Shown here: positions 1-4,255 of the stretch, in pieces
Layout: each line of letters begins with the position of its first letter
Numbering within the stretch: the stretch's first letter is position 1
From: JAWWPY01 sp964412845
Lineage (GTDB): Bacteria > Actinomycetota > Actinomycetes > Streptosporangiales > Streptosporangiaceae
Length of the DNA stretch: 5,704 bases
Assembly (NCBI GenBank): GCA_964412845.1
Contig: CAYPQM010000263.1
Coordinates: 1 to 5,704 of the forward strand
Direction of reading: 5' to 3'
Notes under the pieces: generated by a model
The model's database searches: none
The model's input: the letters and a program-made list of their open reading frames with translations, nothing else
What the model was told of the DNA's origin: nothing
Program-made: the position numbers and the translations under genes

Positions 1-72
1 TGGTCAGGGCGGGAGGGCTGGTCAGGGTGGGAGTGGTGGTCAGGGCGGGAGGGCTGGTCAGGGCGGGAGGGC
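1..72. repeat. 18-bp tandem repeat (4 copies) in the kinase tail
   Basis: Four head-to-tail units start at 1, 19, 37 and 55. Units 1, 3 and 4 are identical (TGGTCAGGGCGGGAGGGC) and unit 2 differs at three or four bases. The array probably continues beyond position 1. Because 18 is a multiple of three, it reads in frame on the minus strand as a six-residue repeat of the type QPSRPD (variant HHSHPD) in the kinase tail. The plus strand has closely spaced GGG runs. Confidence 0.9.
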
Positions 73-1046
73 TGGCGTGGGTCGGCGGGCCGGGGGGGAC
101 TAGGGTCCCGGTGGGGGCCCACCTCCGGGTGGGGGCCCACCTTCTGGTGCGGGCTAGAGTGCTGGGCGCGTCCGGGGTAACCACGCGGGGCGGCGAGTGC
201 GGCGAGGGCGTCCCGCAGGGCTGCCGCGCTCGGCGGCCGCTCCGCTGGGTCGGTGGCCAGGCTTCGGCGCAGCAACGTCATCAGCTCCGGCGGCGTCCCC
301 GGAACGTCGTCCACGGGCTCGTGATGGAGCCTCATGATCGTCGCGAGGCTTGGTGATTTCTCCCCGGCCGGGAAGCGCGGCGGCCGACCGGCCAGCAGGG
401 CGTACAGGGTGGCTGCGAGAGAGTAGATGTCGGCGGCAACGGTCGGCTCGTCGCACTGGAAACTCTCCGGCGAGGCATAGGCGGGCGTGAGGGCCTCGCG
501 GGTCGCTGACTGCTCACCTTCGGCCGCCACGATCGAGGCCAGGCCGAAGTCGGACAGGCCGACCATGCCGTACCGGTTGATCAGGATGTTGGCTGGCTTG
601 ATGTCACGGTGCAGCACGCCAGCCGCGTGCGCCGCGGCGAGCGCGTCAGCGATCCTGATGCCGATGTCGCGCACTCGCGCCGGGGTCATGGGGCCGTCCC
701 GGCGCAGGGCATCATTCAAGGAGCCGGCCGGGCACAGCTCCATGACCAGGTATGGCCGCCCGTCGTGCAGCGTTCCCGCGTCATACACGTCAATGACATG
801 GGGATGTCCGGACAGCCGCCCGGCCGCGGTTACCTCGCGGACGAACCGCCGCCGATCGCGCTCGCTGAGCAGCACGCGGTTGTCGACCTTCACGGCCACC
901 TCACGGCCGACCGCCAACTGCCAGCTCCGGTAGACGGTGGCGAAACCGCCCTTGCCCACGACGCCCGCAACCTTATGCCCGGGAATGTCCGGTGCCGAGA
1001 CCACGGTCTGTGAGCTTAGCCCCACCGCAGCCGCGCGGGCGGTCAC
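1..1046 (-). CDS. Serine/threonine protein kinase, C-terminus cut by window edge
   Basis: This is a Hanks-type (PknB-like) Ser/Thr kinase that transfers phosphate from ATP to protein Ser/Thr. Its 348 visible codons stay open to position 1. Residues from the GTG at 1046: glycine loop GKGGFATVY (31-39), ATP lysine K53 in AVKV, helix-C glutamate probably E71, catalytic loop HRDIKPAN (146-153) with D148, K150 and N153, and DFG (166-168). The activation segment is rich in Ser/Thr and ends in TPAYASPE (187-194), with SPE in place of APE. All catalytic residues are present, so it should be active. The catalytic domain ends near residue 286. A Pro/His/Arg/Asp-rich, probably disordered tail follows, built partly from an 18-bp repeat. 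No membrane span is visible, but one could lie beyond the edge. GTG 1046 is preferred because GGGA lies about 7 nt upstream; in-frame GTGs at 1025 and 1004 are alternatives. It lies 40 bp after the membrane-protein gene, so co-transcription is likely. Confidence 0.93.
   Translation of the reverse strand, partial: MTARAAAVGLSSQTVVSAPDIPGHKVAGVVGKGGFATVYRSWQLAVGREVAVKVDNRVLLSERDRRRFVREVTAAGRLSGHPHVIDVYDAGTLHDGRPYLVMELCPAGSLNDALRRDGPMTPARVRDIGIRIADALAAAHAAGVLHRDIKPANILINRYGMVGLSDFGLASIVAAEGEQSATREALTPAYASPESFQCDEPTVAADIYSLAATLYALLAGRPPRFPAGEKSPSLATIMRLHHEPVDDVPGTPPELMTLLRRSLATDPAERPPSAAALRDALAALAAPRGYPGRAQHSSPHQKVGPHPEVGPHRDPSPPRPADPRQPSRPDQPSRPDHHSHPDQPSRPD
110..142. repeat. Two copies of a 15-bp self-complementary repeat, 18 bp apart
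   Basis: The sequence GGTGGGGGCCCACCT occurs at 110-124 and again at 128-142. Each copy can fold as GGTGGG/CCCACC around a GG loop. The 18-bp spacing matches the period of the repeat at 1-72 and keeps the kinase frame, giving repeated VGPH in the tail. It looks like an older or diverged part of the same expanding tail region rather than a regulatory site, since it is inside the coding sequence. Confidence 0.7.
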
Positions 1047-1086
1047 CCGCGGATCCCGGCCCGAAACTGATCTGCGCGGGACGCGG

Positions 1087-1728
1087 TTATGGCTGGGACA
1101 CCGCGGTCATGGACCAGTCGCACACGCTATTGACGTCGAAGTAGTGCCTGCCCGCGTCGCCGTATGCGTGCGTAATGCCGTCGCCGCCGTTCCCGGCAGC
1201 GTTGACATTCATGCCGTTGAGGTCCTTGCCGCCGTCCTCGTCGGCGATGAAGTTGCCCGCGGTGCCGGAGGCGCAAGTGTAGGACCACTTCAGCTCCCAG
1301 TTGCCCGACCCTGGGACAGTGAACCGCGCAGTGGTCTGGCTGCCGCTGCCGGTGAATGTGCCGAGCGCCGCTGCTGGTTTGAGCGCCTTGGCGCCTCCCT
1401 TTGACGGTGCGGCGGAGGTGGCCGTGGACGGTGCGGCGGAGGTAGTGGGGACCGTGGATGGGGCAGGCGGTACGGACCGGGCAGGTGGCCTGGAGGCGGC
1501 CGTGGCGGAAGATCCCAGCTGGCCGGTACGCCCGAGCCAGATCCCGGCGACAACTGAGATAAAGGCGCTGGCGATCAGCAGTACGACATACAGCCACCTG
1601 CGATTCTTCGGCGGCTGGGCGGGCGGCTGCGGCGGCAGCCGGCGTGCTCTCCGCCGGACGCTGTCCGGCAGACCCGGCGGTGGCTGCCCGCCTGAAGTCT
1701 GCTCCGCACCGTCCGGTTTGAAGGTCAT
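1087..1728 (-). CDS. Single-pass membrane protein with Pro-rich tail, stalk and extracellular two-Cys domain
   Basis: This 213-residue protein resembles uncharacterised actinobacterial surface proteins; no enzymatic motif is seen. Residues 1-44 are Pro/Arg-rich and basic (RRRARR, then KNRR at 41-44). They precede one membrane span at about 45-65, so the N-terminus should be inside and the C-terminus outside. Residues 72-120 form a Pro/Ser/Thr/Ala stalk. Residues 121-213 form a Gly/Asn/Asp-rich, probably beta-sandwich domain containing NWELKWSYTC and HYFDVNSVCDW. C152 and C203 are the only cysteines and could form a disulfide outside the cell. ATG 1728 is chosen because GGGGGAG lies about 11 nt upstream. 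The kinase gene starts 40 bp downstream on the same strand, so this may be a sensor or substrate of that kinase; that link is inferred from position only. Confidence 0.8.
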   Translation of the reverse strand: MTFKPDGAEQTSGGQPPPGLPDSVRRRARRLPPQPPAQPPKNRRWLYVVLLIASAFISVVAGIWLGRTGQLGSSATAASRPPARSVPPAPSTVPTTSAAPSTATSAAPSKGGAKALKPAAALGTFTGSGSQTTARFTVPGSGNWELKWSYTCASGTAGNFIADEDGGKDLNGMNVNAAGNGGDGITHAYGDAGRHYFDVNSVCDWSMTAVSQP

Positions 1729-1791
1729 TGGTAGTCGATCTCCCCCGCCGCCACCTGCCTAATCAAGATGTCGGCCAGGATCCCCGAGTGT

Positions 1792-1902
1792 TCACTTACC
1801 AGCCACGGCCAGCAGGATGACAGTCACGAGGATCGCTAGCAGGCAGAGGATAACCAGGCTCATGGTCACGTCGGTGCCCGGCACCCCATGCCGCCCGCTC
1901 AT
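1792..1902 (-). CDS. Putative 36-residue single-span membrane protein
   Basis: A short open frame encodes a hydrophilic start (MSGRHGVPGTDVT) followed by one hydrophobic helix, SLVILCLLAILVTVILLAVA, ending in GK. Third positions are mostly G or C, as expected for a real gene here. A GGAGGGG sequence lies upstream, but its spacing to ATG 1902 is long (about 13 nt). An internal ATG at 1863 would give just the helix (23 residues). It lies 63 bp before the 213-residue membrane protein on the same strand and may be the first gene of that operon. Function is unknown; a small regulator or partner of the membrane protein is possible. A chance hydrophobic frame remains possible. Confidence 0.45.
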   Translation of the reverse strand: MSGRHGVPGTDVTMSLVILCLLAILVTVILLAVAGK

Positions 1903-1923
1903 GCCTGCAGTGGTACCCCTCCA

Positions 1924-1937
1924 TGCGGCGCGCCGCA
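1924..1937. promoter_or_regulatory. 14-bp perfect palindrome upstream of the small membrane-protein frame
   Basis: TGCGGCGCGCCGCA is fully self-complementary with no spacer. It sits 22 bp upstream of ATG 1902 and directly abuts the GGAGGGG sequence on the minus strand, so a protein bound here, or the folded RNA, could affect that gene. High-GC DNA yields such palindromes by chance fairly often, so this is only a candidate site. Confidence 0.3.
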
Positions 1938-2008
1938 CCTGAGATCACTGGAACGGGGCCACCTGGGCCACCCCGCGTCGCCGGGGCCGGCCACGGGGTG
2001 ACGTGCCA

Positions 2009-2114
2009 GGTGAACCAGGGGGCGTGCCCGGTGCACCAGGGAACGCGCATGGTGAACCATGGTGACGTGCTGGGTGAACGATGGTGACCTGCCGGTGCAC
2101 CACGGGGACGCGGA
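2009..2114. repeat. Array of five ~21-bp direct repeats, each with a GGT-N2-ACC dyad
   Basis: Diverged units start at 2009, 2030, 2051, 2073 and 2094, so spacings are 21, 21, 22 and 21 bp. Each begins with GGTGAACC or GGTGCACC (GGTGAACG in the fourth) and ends in a sequence like GACGTGCC. A partial unit ending in GTGACGTGCCA precedes the array (about 1991-2008). GGTGCACC is a perfect 8-bp palindrome, and around 2049-2062 the dyad extends to CATGGT-GA-ACCATG. The dyads recur every two helical turns, on one face of the DNA. The array lies between the divergent minus-strand cluster and the plus-strand lipoprotein gene, so it is a good candidate for cooperative regulator binding. The 22-bp unit breaks any reading frame, which argues for a DNA-level role. 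Confidence 0.75.
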
Positions 2115-2121
2115 GCGCGTC
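2107..2121. promoter_or_regulatory. Inverted repeat at the end of the 21-bp array
   Basis: GACGCG-GAG-CGCGTC is a perfect 6-bp stem with a 3-nt spacer overlapping the last repeat unit. It lies about 80 bp before the lipoprotein start. It may be an operator half of the shared control region or a short RNA hairpin in the leader. I found no convincing -35/-10 pair next to it. Confidence 0.3.
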
Positions 2122-2199
2122 AATTGGATATTGCAGCCCTTCCCGCGGTCCTTTGGACGGGCATCGTGAAGAACAGCCGAAAAGGGAAGGCCAAGACTT

Positions 2200-2862
2200 A
2201 TGGTTCACCGTTTCGCCACTCCGCTGGCCGCGGCTCTGGCCACAGTCGCCCTGGCCGCCTGCCAACCGCAGCAGCAGGCATCCGAGCCGTCGTCGTCCAG
2301 CGCTTCTCCGGCCGTGACGGCGAGCGCCGCGCAATCCTCCGCCCCGGCCAGTCAGGCGCCCGCGTCTCCCAGCACGGCGCCGGCCACGGGGAGATTGCAG
2401 CGCTTCCACGATCCGGATGAGGTCACGTACTCGATCACCCTGCACACGTGCCACACCGGGGACGGTGGCCAGCTCCCGGACCGCTCGTGCACGCCTGGCA
2501 GCGTGGATCCGGCGGTCACGCAGGCGGACATTGGCTCGACTATCTGCAAGTCCGGGTATACCAGCACGGTCCGGCCCCCGGAATCGCAGACCGAGCGGGC
2601 GAAGTTTGACATCGCCTATCCCGCCTATGGGATACCGCACGACAGCACCAGCGAGCTTGATCACCTGGTGTCGCTCGAACTCGGTGGGTCGAATGACATC
2701 ACCAACCTGTGGCCCGAGGTCGGCTCCCTGCCCAACCCCAAGGATTCAGTGGAGAACGCGCTGCACCGGGCGGTCTGCGAGCACAAGATCAGCCTGGCCA
2801 CCGCGCAGCGGGCCATAGCGTCGGACTGGACAACCGCCGAGGCCCGGCTCGGCCTGAGCTGA
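2200..2862 (+). CDS. Predicted surface lipoprotein with HNH-like nuclease motif
   Basis: This is a 220-residue exported protein. Residues 1-20 are a signal peptide with lipobox L18-A19-A20-C21, so the mature protein should be lipidated on C21 and held on the outer face of the membrane. Residues 22-64 are a Ser/Ala/Pro stalk. The C-terminal domain (about 65-220) carries ELDHLVSLELGG (152-163) with D154-H155, then N169-L-W-P-E (169-173) and K181-D182. This D-H/GG/N-L-W-P-E order matches an HNH-type (beta-beta-alpha metal) fold variant found in many actinobacterial secreted proteins. The usual CxxCH segment is absent and replaced by NPKDSVEN. C84, C97, C116 and C193 could pair outside the cell. 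ATG 2200 has GGGAAGG 9 nt upstream. Nuclease activity is inferred; the domain might instead bind nucleic acid or be inactive. Confidence 0.85.
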   Translation: MVHRFATPLAAALATVALAACQPQQQASEPSSSSASPAVTASAAQSSAPASQAPASPSTAPATGRLQRFHDPDEVTYSITLHTCHTGDGGQLPDRSCTPGSVDPAVTQADIGSTICKSGYTSTVRPPESQTERAKFDIAYPAYGIPHDSTSELDHLVSLELGGSNDITNLWPEVGSLPNPKDSVENALHRAVCEHKISLATAQRAIASDWTTAEARLGLS

Positions 2863-2883
2863 ACAGCATTGACCCGCTAGCGT

Positions 2884-2899
2884 GGCGGGAGCGCCCGCC
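2884..2899. terminator. Hairpin between convergent genes
   Basis: GGCGGG-AGCG-CCCGCC forms a 6-bp all-GC stem with a tetraloop. It lies in the 42-bp gap between the stop codons of the lipoprotein gene and the convergent YCII gene. Its position fits a bidirectional terminator. There is no T-run on either side, which is common for actinomycete hairpins but leaves its strength uncertain. Confidence 0.45.
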
Positions 2900-2904
2900 C
2901 GCTG

Positions 2905-3243
2905 TCACATGGTTCCGGAAAGATTCTGGTCGACGCTGCTGCTGCTGCTGTTCTGCCTGCCGTCGAGCCAGATGGTCCAGGGTTCGAGCGCACCGATCCG
3001 GAGCAGTCCCATCGACGCCCATGGGTCATCGGCCATGCGGGTCTCGGCCTCTTGTGCGTCCGTGGCTTCGACGATGAGCAGAGCCCGCTCACCATCGCCC
3101 ATCGGGCCGCCGAGAATGACGAAGCCGTCGTCGACCAGTCGGTCCATGAAGGCCGCGTGCTCGTCCCAAGCCTGCTGTTCCCGGATCTGTCGTGAGGCGT
3201 CCCAGCTCGGGCCGTGCACCGTAGTCAGCGCGAAGGTAGCCAT
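2905..3243 (-). CDS. YCII-domain (YciI-like) protein
   Basis: This 112-residue protein has a dimeric alpha/beta-barrel YCII domain spanning about residues 1-96. Family features seen: the MATFALTTVHGP start, H29 in DEHAAFMDRLVDDG, then ILGGPMGDGERALLIVEA (43-60), ADDPWASMGL (71-80) and IGALEPWTIW (83-92). YCII proteins are small cytoplasmic proteins thought to act on small molecules, through a His/Asp pair in some members; the substrate here is unknown. The tail after residue 96 is extra and includes five serines from a GCT microsatellite. ATG 3243 fits the family's usual N-terminus; an in-frame TTG at 3309 would add 22 low-complexity residues. No ribosome binding site precedes the ATG, and a TACGCT -10-like element ends 7 nt before it, so the mRNA may be leaderless. 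Confidence 0.9.
   Translation of the reverse strand: MATFALTTVHGPSWDASRQIREQQAWDEHAAFMDRLVDDGFVILGGPMGDGERALLIVEATDAQEAETRMADDPWASMGLLRIGALEPWTIWLDGRQNSSSSSVDQNLSGTM
2935..2949. repeat. (GCT)5 trinucleotide microsatellite
   Basis: Five perfect GCT units lie inside the YCII gene. Read on the minus strand they encode the serine run (residues 99-103) of the C-terminal extension. Such a run could vary in length between strains without shifting the frame. Confidence 0.8.
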
Positions 3244-3249
3244 AGGGCG

Positions 3250-3279
3250 AGCGTAGGGCCGGGTGCCGACAAAAGTCGG
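3250..3279 (-). promoter_or_regulatory. Candidate leaderless promoter with a dyad for the YCII gene
   Basis: On the minus strand TACGCT (3255-3250, a TAnnnT -10 type) ends so that the predicted transcription start falls on the A of ATG 3243. No clear -35 is seen at 16-18 bp. Instead a perfect dyad, CCGAC-N4-GTCGG (3266-3279, AAAA loop on the plus strand), covers the area just downstream of the -35 position, and it could be a binding site for a regulator. Both parts are short, so this is a tentative call. Confidence 0.35.
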
Positions 3280-3372
3280 GGCCGAGGCGCCCGCCGCGAA
3301 GCCGGCCAAGAGTCCGGCCAGGCAGCAGCGCGGCCTTTGACGTGCGCCGGCCCTGGGACGACCGCGCCGTTG

Positions 3373-3390
3373 ATCCCCGAGGGCGGGGAT
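3373..3390. promoter_or_regulatory. 18-bp inverted repeat in the divergent intergenic region
   Basis: ATCCCCG-AGGG-CGGGGAT is a perfect 7-bp dyad with a 4-nt spacer, followed on the plus strand by TTTA. It lies 78 bp upstream of the plus-strand membrane-protein start at 3468. It could be an operator for that gene or an RNA hairpin in its leader. The rest of 3244-3467 shows no convincing plus-strand promoter and no other gene. Confidence 0.35.
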
Positions 3391-3467
3391 TTACGCCTGG
3401 CTGCCCGGAGCATCAGGCTGACCGGCGCGTCTTCATTCACCTTTACGCATTCGGGGAGCACGCCGCC

Positions 3468-4004
3468 ATGACCTATCCGCCGGAGCCTCCACCAGAGCCG
3501 CGTTACCGAACACGGCCATTCAATCCGTACGAGCCGCCGCCCCGGCAGCCTCGCCGCAACCGTCGCGCGGCCCTGATCATCACGGGCGCGTTAGTCGTCG
3601 TCATCATCTCCGCCGGGATCGCCAGCGCGGCGGGCGGTGCGAAGAGCACCCCGCCGGTCAGCACTACGGTAAGCACTTCGGCGCCGGCCAGCCCCACCGC
3701 GAGGCCATCCAGCCGTGCCCCGCAACCGACATTCTCGCCAACCACGGCCGCGCCATCACCACATCCCGTCACCACCGCGCTGGCGCCAGCGACGAAAGCG
3801 ACGGCGCCACCGCCTCCGCCGGGCACCACGGCACCTCCGCGGCCTGCTCCGAAGGCCAGTTGCACCCCACTCACGAACGCCGGGAACTGCTACCAGCCCG
3901 GCGAATTCTGCCGCAATTCAGATCACGGGCTGACCGGCGTGGCCGGTGATGGCGAGACGATCCGATGCGAGGACAACGACGGGTGGCGCTGGGAACCAGT
4001 CTGA
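3468..4004 (+). CDS. Stalked membrane or secreted protein with C-terminal four-Cys domain; contains a TTA codon
   Basis: This 178-residue protein is of unknown function. Residues 1-26 are Pro/Glu/Arg-rich and RQPRRNRR (26-33) is strongly basic. One hydrophobic segment follows (about 34-56). The C-terminus should therefore be outside. The segment ends IASAAGG, so cleavage as a long signal peptide is an alternative to anchoring. Residues 60-130 are a Pro/Thr/Ala/Ser stalk. The last 47 residues form a compact domain with C132, C141, C148 and C167 (CYQPGEFC, DGETIRCEDNDGW), probably two disulfides. Similar small Cys domains occur in uncharacterised actinobacterial surface proteins. ATG 3468 is chosen because GGGGAG lies 9 nt upstream; the longer frame from 3342 has out-of-character leading residues. 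Codon 42 (3591-3593) is TTA, rare in such genomes and in streptomycetes dependent on the bldA tRNA. Confidence 0.82.
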   Translation: MTYPPEPPPEPRYRTRPFNPYEPPPRQPRRNRRAALIITGALVVVIISAGIASAAGGAKSTPPVSTTVSTSAPASPTARPSSRAPQPTFSPTTAAPSPHPVTTALAPATKATAPPPPPGTTAPPRPAPKASCTPLTNAGNCYQPGEFCRNSDHGLTGVAGDGETIRCEDNDGWRWEPV

Positions 4005-4078
4005 TCGGAACCGGGCGGTGTCAGCGCGCTGGCCGCGGGTTCTTTGTCAGGTGGCCGGTGGGTACTCAGCGGGCCGCG

Positions 4079-4105
4079 CACCGCTCAAGCAAGGCTTGAG
4101 CGGTG
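4079..4105. terminator. Strong 12-bp hairpin between convergent genes
   Basis: CACCGCTCAAGC-AAG-GCTTGAGCGGTG is a perfect 12-bp stem with a 3-nt loop. It lies 75 bp after the stop of the four-Cys membrane protein and 151 bp after the stop of the convergent LacI-type gene, so it can end transcripts from both sides. No T-run follows, as is usual for actinomycete terminators. The remaining sequence of 4005-4255 shows no gene I can support. Confidence 0.75.
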
Positions 4106-4255
4106 AACGGCTTCGCTAATGAACGCAAGTTCCCTGTGCCGGATGCGCTCCGGGCTGAGCACCCCGTCGCTGTGGCCGGACCAGCGCCGGGCGCAGCGAC
4201 CGCACGCTCACGGTGAGCTGCACATAGTGGCCTGGGTCAACGACGGCGGTGCGGA

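Noticed and set aside
487..933. Plus-strand frames opposite the kinase.
   Set aside because: They are antisense to intact kinase motifs (HRDIKPAN, DFG) and have shadow-type composition.
1991..2114. CRISPR array.
   Set aside because: Units are contiguous diverged 21-bp repeats with no conserved repeat/variable spacer alternation, and no cas genes are present.
1899..2123. Minus-strand frame of 74 codons with seven-residue repeats (VHRARPL type), ending in an ATGA overlap with the small membrane-protein frame.
   Set aside because: The repeats come from the 21-bp DNA array; the 22-bp unit throws the remaining units out of the heptad frame, the start would be TTG without a ribosome site, and the composition is unlike a protein. 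The ATGA overlap is noted but is probably chance.
2118..2160. Promoter from TTGGAT or TTGACG-like hexamers near the 21-bp array.
   Set aside because: No acceptable -10 element lies at 16-19 bp on either strand.
1945..2664. Long minus-strand frame (239 codons) with a collagen-like PGTPPGSPGT stretch.
   Set aside because: It runs antisense through the well-supported lipoprotein gene and the repeat array, and is Arg/Gly-rich as expected for a shadow frame in GC-rich DNA.
3342..3467. Longer N-terminus for the four-Cys membrane protein.
   Set aside because: The added 42 residues are unlike the rest, the GTG lacks a ribosome site, and ATG 3468 has a well-placed GGGGAG.
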